From assembly GCA_026713105.1 (NCBI GenBank), contig JAPOPC010000013.1:60097-124096 (forward strand): 64,000 nucleotides of DNA. The letters run 5' to 3'. Positions within the stretch are counted from its first letter, which is position 1; each line of letters begins with the position of its first letter. Positions 43,674 through 51,613 of the stretch are shown here, in pieces. This DNA is from Acidimicrobiaceae bacterium. GTDB lineage: Bacteria; Actinomycetota; Acidimicrobiia; Acidimicrobiales; Poriferisodalaceae. The position numbers were made by a program, and so were the translations under genes. Below the pieces are notes generated by a model. It saw only the letters and a list, made by a program, of their open reading frames with translations. It was not told the origin of the DNA and made no database searches.

Positions 43674-44398
43674 GGGTTGATCTCGATTCGTTTCATGGAT
43701 GGTCCGTTGGCGTCGGTATCGCCCCAGTACTCGGGCAGGCGGAGATAGCCCACTCGGGGCAGTTCAACGTTGAGGGCGATGCCCTGGCGGGTCTTGAGTC
43801 GTTGGATGGTGCGGATGTGGGTGAGCAGCTCGTAGAAGACCATCCACAGCGAGCCTTCGAGGTCGTAACGCAGGTAGCCGGGCCGGTCCGGGTCGGCGCT
43901 CGCTCCCCGGCGGAGGGTGGTGATGACGTAGGACCAGAACTCGGTTCCCCGGATGCTGGTCGTGTCGGAGCGGAGTTGTTCGATCGTGTTCTCGCCTACC
44001 ACTCGTTCCAGCCAGCCGATGCCGATCTCCATCTTCGCGATGAGGTCGGGGACTTCCCAGTAGAGGTCCTCGTCGAGCATCCGGTCGTACTTCATGTCCG
44101 GCCCGAGATGGTGGTGTTTCCACACGACCGGTTCGGGCTCGTCGCCATCGGGCCAGAGCAGGAGGCTGCATCTGCGGTGGGTGAACACCAGTGCGTCCCA
44201 CGCCATGTGGGAGACCTGCCGGCGGATCGACCACCACATCCATTCCTTGTCCGGGCTCGTGTCGTCGAAATCGAGTTGATCCCCCGAAAGGCCATCGGTC
44301 TCAGCTCGCACCCATCCGACGATGCGGCGGTAGGGCGGCATGGCTCCGACCGTCGGATCATCGGGCATCTCGACGATGTCATGGTCGACCACTGTCAT
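43670..44398 (-). CDS. DinB-like metal-binding protein
   Basis: A 242-residue helical protein with the DinB-superfamily pattern: MPPYRRIVGWVRAETDGL, KEWMWWSIRRQVSHMAWDAL (first His), a middle helix pair, and SLWMVFYELLTHIRTIQRLK (second His). A thiol-dependent transferase role is likely but not proven. It is coupled by ATGA overlaps to both the LLM gene before and the MDMPI gene after, so these three products are made in step. Confidence 0.7.
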   Translation of the reverse strand: MTVVDHDIVEMPDDPTVGAMPPYRRIVGWVRAETDGLSGDQLDFDDTSPDKEWMWWSIRRQVSHMAWDALVFTHRRCSLLLWPDGDEPEPVVWKHHHLGPDMKYDRMLDEDLYWEVPDLIAKMEIGIGWLERVVGENTIEQLRSDTTSIRGTEFWSYVITTLRRGASADPDRPGYLRYDLEGSLWMVFYELLTHIRTIQRLKTRQGIALNVELPRVGYLRLPEYWGDTDANGPSMKRIEINP

Positions 44399-45759
44399 CG
44401 GGGTCTCCTCCGGGGGTAGGTGGGGTGCAGGTGGCGTTGGCCGGCGCCGAAGAAGTTCTCCCGAAACGTCGAACCCTCGTATCCGGTGCGGAACCGGTCA
44501 CGCCGTTGGAGCTCGGGCACCAGCAGGTCGACCACTTGGGTGAACCCCCAGGGGACAGGCGCCGTCGTCACATTGAAGCCGTCGACGCCGGTGGTCTCGA
44601 TGAATGCCTCCATCTGATCGGCGACGCTGGCCGGCGAACCCACGAATCCCAGCCCGCCGGCGGTCTCCGAGAGCCGTCGGGCAACATCGCCGACGGTCCA
44701 GGTCCGCTCGGGGTCTTCCAGTTTCCAGCGCTCGACCTGGGTGCGGATCGCGTTTGCCTCGATGTCATCGATCGGTGTGTCGGGCGGGTGACCGCCCAAG
44801 TCGATGCCCGTCCAACCGCCGTAGAGAGCGAGGTAGCCGTCGACGGAGAACAGCCGTGACCACTCGTCGCGCATCTCCCGGGCTTTGGCATCGGTCTCGG
44901 CAACCACGACCCGCGCTACCTGCAGGGCCCTGATCTGTTCCGGATCGCGACCGGCTGCTGCGGCCCGTTCGCGCAGCGATGCCACGACGGCGGCACCGCG
45001 GTCGTTGCCCGGCACCGACATGAAGACGACCTCGCCCGTGTTCGCCGCGAACTCGACACCGCGTGCCGAGTTGCCCGCCTGATACAGCACGGGAGTGCGC
45101 TGGGGGGAGGGCTCGACCATGTGGGGGCCTTCGACCGTGAACCATTCGCCGGCGTGGTTGATCTCGTGCACTTTGGCCGGGTCGGTAAACGTGTCGGCCT
45201 CGGCATCGAGAACGACGGCGCCGTCTTCCCAGCTCTGCTCCCACAGCTTCAGGCAGACATCGACGTACTCGTCGGCCCGGTCGTAGCGGGCGTCGTGGGG
45301 CAGGATCTCGCCGAGTCCTTGACGTTCGGCATCGGACAGGTACGAGGTCACGATGTTCCAGCCGACACGGCCGCCGGTGAGGTGGTCGAGGGTCGAGAAC
45401 AGCCGAGCCGTGTGGTACGGAGCGTGGTGGCTGGTCGACATGGTCACGGCGAAACCGAGATGCTCCGTACACGCCGCCAGCGCGGGGATCAGCAACGTGG
45501 GGTCGATGCCGGGAATCTGGACTGCACCGCGCAGGCCAGCCTCGCGGCTCGCCCCATAGACGTCGTAGGTGCCCAGCACGTCGGCGAAGAAGATCCCGTC
45601 GAAGCAGCCACGCTCCAGGGTGCGCACGAGGTCTTGCCACCAGTTCAAAGTCCGGTACCCCCACGACGTCTCGTCCGCGGGGTGCTTCCACATGCCCTTG
45701 ATCTGATGATTCGGAGATGCCTGGATGAAGGCGCTCAGATGCATCTCGCCGCGGCTCAT
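44395..45759 (-). CDS. NtaA/SnaA/DszA-type FMN-dependent monooxygenase
   Basis: A 454-residue luciferase-like monooxygenase of the large NtaA/DszA subgroup, which uses FMNH2 from a reductase to attack C-N or C-S bonds or cyclic sulfones. Signature parts: WGYRTLNWWQDLVRTLERGC, GIFFADVLGTYDVYG, TMSTSHHAPYHTARLFSTLD, GRVGWNIVTSYLSDAERQGL, VLYQAGNSARGVEFAANTGE. ATG 45759 (MSRGEMHLSAF) is preferred to GTG 45774; the true start is uncertain by a few codons. It lies 72 bases after the molybdoenzyme gene. Confidence 0.9.
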   Translation of the reverse strand: MSRGEMHLSAFIQASPNHQIKGMWKHPADETSWGYRTLNWWQDLVRTLERGCFDGIFFADVLGTYDVYGASREAGLRGAVQIPGIDPTLLIPALAACTEHLGFAVTMSTSHHAPYHTARLFSTLDHLTGGRVGWNIVTSYLSDAERQGLGEILPHDARYDRADEYVDVCLKLWEQSWEDGAVVLDAEADTFTDPAKVHEINHAGEWFTVEGPHMVEPSPQRTPVLYQAGNSARGVEFAANTGEVVFMSVPGNDRGAAVVASLRERAAAAGRDPEQIRALQVARVVVAETDAKAREMRDEWSRLFSVDGYLALYGGWTGIDLGGHPPDTPIDDIEANAIRTQVERWKLEDPERTWTVGDVARRLSETAGGLGFVGSPASVADQMEAFIETTGVDGFNVTTAPVPWGFTQVVDLLVPELQRRDRFRTGYEGSTFRENFFGAGQRHLHPTYPRRRPR

Positions 45760-45831
45760 CGGCTTAGGCGACACGGACGTGGGAATGCGGTCGCGTCGGC
45801 CGGTGCGGCTGTCTCACGGGAATCGCAAGCG

Positions 45832-47850
45832 TCAATGCGCTAGCTCGAGTGTGACCCGCGTGGCGTGTACTGCGCTGCAGCCCTCGATGTCGGAAGAAAT
45901 GGCCTCGTGGAGCACATTGACGTTGCGGCCGCTGGGTTCCAGTTTGGGCCAACGACCCTTGTAGCTGACCAGGACGCCACGAGGCGCGACGTCCTCCACG
46001 TTCGCCTCGACCTCGAGGTGGCCTGCGTCGTTCTGCATGCGGACCGGATCGCCGTGGGCGATGCCGAGATCGGCAGCGTCTGCAGGGTGGATCGTGACGG
46101 TCGCAGGACCGGCTCGCCGCGCAATGGTGCGGTCATTGGCGTGGGAATCGTTGAGCCGCCACAGCGAGGCAGGCGACAGCAGCCGGAAGATCCCGTCGGC
46201 TTCACGGGCGTCGGCGGTCGGAACAGGAGCCCGCCGCAAGCCGGCCGCCGTTGCTGCGTCAGAAGCGATCTCGATTCGGCCCGACGGGGTGCGGAAGCGC
46301 CGGTTGGCGAAGAAATCGATTTGCTCACGGGTCAGGTACACGTGGCCTCGCTCGGCCAGCTCGCCAAAAGCGAGGCCGAGATCGAGCTGGTCGAGAAGAC
46401 GCTGGATCAGCACATCGTCGGTCTCGTGAAGCTCTGGCTCGTCGAGCCCCATCGCTGCAGCGAGCCGGCGGAAGATCTCCTGATTTGGCAGCGCCTCGCC
46501 GATCGGCTCTCGGACCCTTTGCTGCGCTCCCACGATCGGTGACATGTAGCTGAACGTGAGGTCGTCGAATTCCAGAAAGCTCGCGGCCGGGAGCACGATG
46601 TCGGCATAGTCGACCGTGTCGGTTGGAAAGCAGTCCACGACGACGGTGAACAGATCCTCCCGGCACAGTGCCGCACGGAGACGGTCCTGTTCGGCAGCCG
46701 AGGCGACGGGGTTCGTGTTCCAGCTGAACAAGGCCCCGAAGCGCTCGGTGTCCTCGAGTTTGGCGGCAAGACCGATGTGATTGACCTTGGGAGCGCCGTT
46801 GCGGGCAAGCGACGTGCCGGACAGTTCGTCGAAGTCCGCGCCGAGCATGGCCGCTGCAACATTGAGGTAGGAGATTCCGGCGCCGGGCTTGCCGATGTTG
46901 CCCGTCAGCGTCGGCAGCAGGCCGACGGCCCGCATGACGTTCGCACCCGTGGGCTGGCGTTGGAGTCCTTGACCGGCCCACAGAAGTGCCGGTCCCGCTG
47001 CGTAGAGCCGGGCGGCGCGCCGGATGTCATCGGCCGGGACACCCGTGTGTTCCTGGCCCCATTCCGGCGTGCACGTCTCGATGGCCCCGAGCACCTCTTC
47101 GGCGCCTTGGACGTGGTCGGCGATGAACTCTTCATCGAAGGCCGCCAAAGCGCCGAGTTCGTGCGCTATGGCAAACGCCAGTGCGGCGTCGGTGCCGGGA
47201 TAGGGCTGGAGATGAAGATCGGCCCGAGCCGCAGTCGCCGTGCGTATCGGATCCACGACGATGACCGAACCGTCGAAGTCCCCCAGCCAGTTCTTGTCCA
47301 TGTGCGGGGCGCTGTGAGACGGGTTGGCGCCCCACACGAGAATGCACGACGAGTCGGCCGCGGTACGCGGGTCGAACCCGGCAACCGAGGTGCCGAACAT
47401 GTACGTCCATGCGATATGCCCGGCCAGGTTGCAGATCGAATCGGGCTCTACTTCGGTCGCGCCCAGGCGGTGAAAGAACCGCAGGGGGAACATGAACGCC
47501 AGCATCGACAACGTTCCCGAGTAGTGAGTGTGCAGCACGGCTGCGGGACCGCGTTCGTCGACGACCTGCTGCGTGCGCTGCGCGGTTTCGGCCAGGGCGT
47601 CTTGCCAGCTGATGGGTGCGAAGGCGCCTTCGCCCTTCGGGCCGACCCGGCGCAGCGGCGTGGTGAGGCGGGCCTCGGGGTCCTGCCACACGCCGTTGTA
47701 GGCCGTTGCGCACTTCGTGCACAGCGTTCCCCGGTTGACCGGGTGATCTGGGTCGCCGCGGACGATGACCCGACCATCCTTGCCGGAGCGCACCACGATC
47801 CCGCAGTTGTCGTAGCAGTCACGTGGGCAGTTCGTCCGCATCGGCGTCAC
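45832..47850 (-). CDS. molybdopterin (bis-MGD) oxidoreductase
   Basis: A 672-residue member of the DMSO-reductase/formate dehydrogenase superfamily. The N-terminal 4Fe-4S motif is CPRDCYDNCG plus GTLCTKC. Further blocks: LVWGANPSHSAPHMDKNWLG, LWAGQGLQRQPTGANVMRAV, LPTLTGNIGKPGAGISYLN and the C-terminal cofactor-binding domain PADAADLGIAHGDPVRMQND. No signal peptide, so it is cytoplasmic, and no electron-transfer or membrane subunit is adjacent. GTG 47850 is chosen because GGAG sits eight bases upstream; the frame start at 47868 directly overlaps an RBS-like sequence. Substrate unknown. Confidence 0.88.
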   Translation of the reverse strand: MTPMRTNCPRDCYDNCGIVVRSGKDGRVIVRGDPDHPVNRGTLCTKCATAYNGVWQDPEARLTTPLRRVGPKGEGAFAPISWQDALAETAQRTQQVVDERGPAAVLHTHYSGTLSMLAFMFPLRFFHRLGATEVEPDSICNLAGHIAWTYMFGTSVAGFDPRTAADSSCILVWGANPSHSAPHMDKNWLGDFDGSVIVVDPIRTATAARADLHLQPYPGTDAALAFAIAHELGALAAFDEEFIADHVQGAEEVLGAIETCTPEWGQEHTGVPADDIRRAARLYAAGPALLWAGQGLQRQPTGANVMRAVGLLPTLTGNIGKPGAGISYLNVAAAMLGADFDELSGTSLARNGAPKVNHIGLAAKLEDTERFGALFSWNTNPVASAAEQDRLRAALCREDLFTVVVDCFPTDTVDYADIVLPAASFLEFDDLTFSYMSPIVGAQQRVREPIGEALPNQEIFRRLAAAMGLDEPELHETDDVLIQRLLDQLDLGLAFGELAERGHVYLTREQIDFFANRRFRTPSGRIEIASDAATAAGLRRAPVPTADAREADGIFRLLSPASLWRLNDSHANDRTIARRAGPATVTIHPADAADLGIAHGDPVRMQNDAGHLEVEANVEDVAPRGVLVSYKGRWPKLEPSGRNVNVLHEAISSDIEGCSAVHATRVTLELAH

Positions 47851-47911
47851 GATCTGATCTCCTGGCACTCCTTCACCCCGGCGGGTCTGAAGGCAGGGCT
47901 GCCTGCGGGGT

Positions 47912-48328
47912 TCAGGCCCAGCCGAGCTGTTGCAGTGCGACGCCCGAGTGCCAGATCTTGGTCATGTGGGCGATCTTGTCGCCCTCGAAGCGCATGTCGT
48001 ACACGTAGTCCGAGCTGACCGACTTGCCTGTCGGCGGCACCGGTCCGCCCTCGCCGGTGTGGGTGGCGTTGAACACGGCGTAAGCCAGGACGCTGTTGTG
48101 CTCGGTGTCGACGGCCCACGACTTCAGGTCGTACGAGCCGTCTTCGAGAATCGTCAGCGTGGCCTTCATCCACTCGGCGTACGAGCGCAGGTCGGTGATG
48201 TCGCCGATCGCTTCGGACTGAGCGGCGAAGGACGCGTCGGGCGTGCAGTACTGGGCACAACCGTCCCAGCCTTGGCCGGTCTCGCACGCGTCGAAGAATG
48301 CCGCGGCCGTCTCGTTCATCTGTGACAT
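47912..48328 (-). CDS. SnoaL-like polyketide-cyclase-fold protein
   Basis: A 138-residue NTF2-like protein. It has NETAAAFFDACETGQGWDGC, YCTPDASFAAQS and YVYDMRFEGDKIAHMTKIWH, the characteristic strand with a His near the end. The ATG at 48328 is supported by GAGGGGG seven bases upstream. It lies between the AhpD-like selenoprotein and the molybdoenzyme in the same orientation. Possible isomerase or cyclase. Confidence 0.8.
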   Translation of the reverse strand: MSQMNETAAAFFDACETGQGWDGCAQYCTPDASFAAQSEAIGDITDLRSYAEWMKATLTILEDGSYDLKSWAVDTEHNSVLAYAVFNATHTGEGGPVPPTGKSVSSDYVYDMRFEGDKIAHMTKIWHSGVALQQLGWA

Positions 48329-48419
48329 CTGGTGCCCCCTCAGTCGCAAGCTCTGTGGCCCAAGCGAAGCCTGTCAGACAGCATCGGACATGTCCATGCC
48401 GCGCTGCGAGCGCTTCAGC

Positions 48420-49502
48420 TCATCTGTGTGTGAGCAAGCGGAGAGCCTCTTGGCCGCTGGCCATGTCGTTGACGCCGACCTGGGCTCGGACCTCAGCGGT
48501 CCGCTCCAGCCCTGCCCGGTCGTACTTGGTGCCGGTGCCGTCGGCGATTCGAGTCATCATGTGAAAGTTGGCGCTCACAGCGACCGCATCCACCAGGGCG
48601 TCGCCGCCCATCGCCGCGGTCACGTCGTCTCGGACAGCAGCGAGCTGTGATGGTTCGCCCTCCCACATTGCTTCTGCGAGGCGAGCGAGCAGCCGGCCGT
48701 GGGCGACGCCGCCGTCGTCGTTGCCGGTGCCGGTGACGGCGTCAAACGAGACCTGGGCATCCTGGCTTTGGCCGCTCAGACTGAGCAGCATCGAGTGGCC
48801 GGTGGTTCAGTAGAAGCACTCGTTCAGCACCGATGTGCGTGCGGCCACCAGCTCGACTTGCATGCGGGAGAGCGAATTCCGGTCGCTCGTCAGGTCGAAC
48901 ATCTCGTCGACTGGGATGTACTGGGCATCGGACAGCAGGAGCATGGCGGCGTTCTCGGCGGGCACCGCGCTGAGTGCCTGGACGACCGCCGGATAGTCGC
49001 TCGGAACTGTCGGCACCCAGTGGCCTCGCATGGCTGCGTCTTCGGGCACTGTGCGGCTCGGCTCGCCGGCGACTGGGCCTCCTAGCGTCGGCCGGTCGAG
49101 GGACAGCCCTTCGGCGAACCGGTCGATGCAGTTCGTCTGGGCAACGAGTGCCACAAGCTCGGTGTACTGGCCAGGCGTGATGGCATCGGAGGGCTCACCG
49201 AAGCCGTCGATGGCTGCGTCACACCACTCGGCCGTCAGAGTGCCGGAGTGGTTGGTCAGACGCCAGATCACGTCGATGGCTGCGGCAGGCAGCGAGTGTT
49301 CGCCGGAAACCGATCCGTTGACCTGCGATGCCCGAACCCATGCCGGAGGAGCCTCTGCGGCATCACGCGCTCGACGGACCTCAGCGACGATGGCCAAGCG
49401 CTCTTGGGCGGTCCACCAGGTGCCGGGACGTGACCAACGGTCGACAACAGTCGCATGGGCTTCCCGCAAGTCGCTGCGGATCGGCAGATCTGTGTCGTAC
49501 AT
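48420..49502 (-). CDS. AhpD/carboxymuconolactone-decarboxylase-like selenoprotein (CxxU), UGA at 48807-48809
   Basis: One 360-residue frame with TGA at codon 232. Residues read ELVAARTSVLNECFY-U-TTGHSMLL, the AhpD active-site motif ExxxxxxxxCxxCxxxH with Sec in place of the second Cys. The frame continues with normal family sequence (VAVSANFHMMTRIADGTGT) to 48420. An 8-bp perfect stem with a GUC loop follows the TGA and fits a SECIS. The N-terminal half looks like a second, degenerate CMD domain. AhpD-like proteins reduce peroxides or disulfides. ATG 49502 is used because AGGAG is six bases upstream. First gene of the redox array. Confidence 0.88.
48771..48789 (-). promoter_or_regulatory. candidate bSECIS element of the AhpD-like selenoprotein
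   Basis: In mRNA sense, GCUGCUCA pairs fully with UGAGCGGC (one U-G pair) around the three-base loop GUC. The loop G is 26 bases after the UGA. Stem length, spacing and loop GU match bacterial SECIS rules closely. Confidence 0.75.
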
Positions 49503-49633
49503 GTCCATCTCCTGAGGAAATGCGCCTGCGGTTGAGCCCTCTCGACAAGATGACTGGCCCACCGAGTCGACGCCGGTCACCGTACCGCGCATCTCCGCCG
49601 ATTTGGCTACCCGGCGACGTGGCAGGTTCGGAG

Positions 49634-49639
49634 TACCGT
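49634..49639 (+). promoter_or_regulatory. -10 box of the small gene pair, leaderless
   Basis: TACCGT lies exactly six bases before the ATG at 49646, with no ribosome-binding site in between. No good -35 is seen at 17 bases. Confidence 0.45.
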
Positions 49640-49645
49640 GGGCTC

Positions 49646-49825
49646 ATGACGCGACGGGTGTGGACCGCAGCGGAGCTTGAGGCGATGGCCCCCTCTGAGG
49701 TTGACGCCATTTTCGAAGACAGCATCATCTGGGACGTTGTCGATGCCCCACCAGACCTGCTGGCCCGGTCCCGTGAGCGGGTAATGCGTCGGATCGACGA
49801 AACTGAGTCGACTCAGCAAAATTGA
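49646..49825 (+). CDS. small protein, possible antitoxin
   Basis: A 59-residue acidic-to-neutral helical protein: MTRRVWTAAELEAMAPSEVD, then SIIWDVVDAPPDLLARSRER. The size, the leaderless start and the four-base overlap with a second small gene suggest a toxin-antitoxin or similar two-gene unit. No DNA-binding motif is certain and no family was recognised. It lies divergently 143 bases from the selenoprotein gene start. Confidence 0.5.
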   Translation: MTRRVWTAAELEAMAPSEVDAIFEDSIIWDVVDAPPDLLARSRERVMRRIDETESTQQN

Positions 49826-50130
49826 CTGATCGTCGCGAGGTCAGGGCCACCTACGGCTTCTTTGAGGACCTAGACCGTCAACTGAGCCCAGAGCGAGGTC
49901 TGAACGGTGAGCCATCAACCGCAGACTTCCAAACCATCGAATTGCTGCGCATAGTCGATCGGTTCGCCGAACAATTCGATGACCTGCCGGAACTCATTCC
50001 CGATCGCCCGGACTACCGGGTTCTGATATCCAGCGGTGTGCTCGTGCGGGCGTTAAGCGTGGTCGGCCAGCTTGCACCTGACGGTGCGATCGAGTTGGTC
50101 TCGATTGACATCGATCTCGACTGGCACTAG
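49822..50130 (+). CDS. hypothetical protein coupled to the 59-residue gene
   Basis: A 102-residue protein with TTG start at 49822 overlapping the preceding stop (TTGA). The C-terminal strand-rich part VLISSGVLVRALSVVGQLAP then IELVSIDIDLDW suggests a small alpha/beta domain. No family recognised. It could be the toxin or the partner in a two-gene unit. Confidence 0.5.
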   Translation: MTDRREVRATYGFFEDLDRQLSPERGLNGEPSTADFQTIELLRIVDRFAEQFDDLPELIPDRPDYRVLISSGVLVRALSVVGQLAPDGAIELVSIDIDLDWH

Positions 50131-50269
50131 CTGTTGCGGCGACGCCGGAGAGCCGAGGGCAACCTTCGACGAGGCTCGGGGGCTGGTCGGCTGGGCCGAC
50201 TACGAAGAACGGGTGCGAACGCTGGGCGCTGAGAACGATGGATAGCGCTGATCGGGGGGCGACAGCGGG
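50131..50269 (+). other. intergenic with possible gene tail
   Basis: The frame ending at TAG 50243-50245 reads like a natural C-terminus (TFDEARGLVGWADYEERVRT, then LGAENDG) but has no start within the gap. It may be a remnant of a gene deleted next to the small pair. No promoter or terminator is evident. Confidence 0.25.
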
Positions 50270-51073
50270 TCAGATGACGATTGCCTGAGTCCGGTTCTCG
50301 ATGGCACGAATGAGGCTGAGTGCGGCCAGCGACGAGGTCTTCGGGTTGGCTGGCAGCGGATTGTTGCTGATGGCGACGTTGAGCTCGCCGAATGCTCCGT
50401 GAGCCGCGATCTCGTGTCGGTTCGTGGTGGCATCCGGGTCGGCGACGAGAGTGATCTTGGTTGCACGGGGCCCAATGCCAGCGAGCGCGGTGGTCATCGC
50501 CACATTGGCGTTCTTCGGGAACCTCGAAGCGGTCTCGGCGGCGTCGGCGTGGAAGAAGGCCACCGGCTCGGAGAGGGGGTGCAAGCGGCACATGTCTTCG
50601 GCGGCGGTACCCATCCAGGCGAGTGGCGGCTTGACGATGCGGTGCTCGACAGCGTCGATGCCCATGGAGCGGGCGGCGGCGAGGCCGTCGACACCGGCAA
50701 GCGCCCCTGGCTGAATGTGCACTTGGGCACCCCTGCGGCCGGCGAGGTCACGGAGCAAATCGAGAAGCTGCTCATCGGCGAGCGCGGCGACCGACGAAAT
50801 GATGAAGTCGGCGCCCGCGGTGAGCGCAGCTCGGCCCCATGGGCCGACGCCCGCACTGCTGGCAGCTTCGGCGACTACGTCGGGTTGAGTGGCGGCGAGT
50901 TCGGTGGGGTCGACGATGCGACGAGCGGACGCAGGGACATCCGGGCGGGCACCCGTCCGACTTCGTGTTGCGACCGCCACGACCTCGACCTGCTCTGAAT
51001 CGAGCAAGGCGGCTGCTGTCTGCGCGATCGCGCCCCAGCCGATGAGTGCGAGCCGAAGCGGAGGGTTCGTCAT
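50270..51073 (-). CDS. nadX: L-aspartate dehydrogenase
   Basis: A 267-residue NAD(P)-dependent enzyme converting aspartate to iminoaspartate or the reverse. N-terminal Rossmann RLALIGWGAIAQTAAALLD; VAEAASSAGVGPWGRAAL; IQPGALAGVDGLAAARSM; the characteristic GTAAEDMCRLHPLS and FPKNANVAMTTALAGIG segments; and FGELNVAISNNPLPANPKTS. It can feed NAD synthesis or amino-acid catabolism. No nadA or nadC is adjacent, which points to a catabolic or side role. Confidence 0.88.
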   Translation of the reverse strand: MTNPPLRLALIGWGAIAQTAAALLDSEQVEVVAVATRSRTGARPDVPASARRIVDPTELAATQPDVVAEAASSAGVGPWGRAALTAGADFIISSVAALADEQLLDLLRDLAGRRGAQVHIQPGALAGVDGLAAARSMGIDAVEHRIVKPPLAWMGTAAEDMCRLHPLSEPVAFFHADAAETASRFPKNANVAMTTALAGIGPRATKITLVADPDATTNRHEIAAHGAFGELNVAISNNPLPANPKTSSLAALSLIRAIENRTQAIVI

Positions 51074-51157
51074 CTGGGGCCGAACGTAGCCGCGACGTCG
51101 TCAGGTGCTCACGTCGATGGCTGCCGGGCCGGTGCAGTCTTCTGCGACGGGCGCCGG

Positions 51158-51565
51158 CTACTCGTGGAAGATGGCGCTCGTCGGTGTGATGCGGATGACG
51201 GTGCGCTTCTGCTCATTCAGCATTGGCACGATGCCCGACGGATCGGGCCGTTCCTTGCCCATCAGCCGGGCGAAGACATCGGCCGTGAGCTCGGCGCGCA
51301 GCGGGTCCTCCGAGATGGCCTCGGCGGTGCCGTAGACCACCAGATGGACCCGGCCATCGGGCACGCACAAACTCACCGACGGCTGGCGCACGGAGTTGTG
51401 CCACTTGGCCGTGAAGCTCTTGGCCGAGATCACGATGCGGCCTTCGTCGTCGACGACGTAGCCGATCATTGATTGCTGCGGCGAACCGTCGGTTCGACCC
51501 GTCGCCAAGATGGCCCAAACGCGTTCCGCGAGGAAACCGGCCTGCTGTTCATCAAGCACTGTCAT
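51158..51565 (-). CDS. pyridoxamine 5'-phosphate oxidase-fold (PPOX) F420/FMN protein
   Basis: A 135-residue split-barrel flavin or F420-binding protein. It has LDEQQAGFLAERVWAILATG, SPQQSMIGYVVDDEGRIVIS, KSFTAKWHNSVRQPSVSLCV and VVYGTAEAISED. Such proteins act as F420-dependent reductases or flavin reductases that could supply reduced cofactor to the LLM enzymes nearby. The direct substrate is unknown. It lies 48 bases after the FAH gene in the same orientation. Confidence 0.85.
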   Translation of the reverse strand: MTVLDEQQAGFLAERVWAILATGRTDGSPQQSMIGYVVDDEGRIVISAKSFTAKWHNSVRQPSVSLCVPDGRVHLVVYGTAEAISEDPLRAELTADVFARLMGKERPDPSGIVPMLNEQKRTVIRITPTSAIFHE

Positions 51566-51613
51566 GAGTCGTAGCTCCTCTTTGATTCGTCGTTTGATTC
51601 TTTGGACTGCAGG

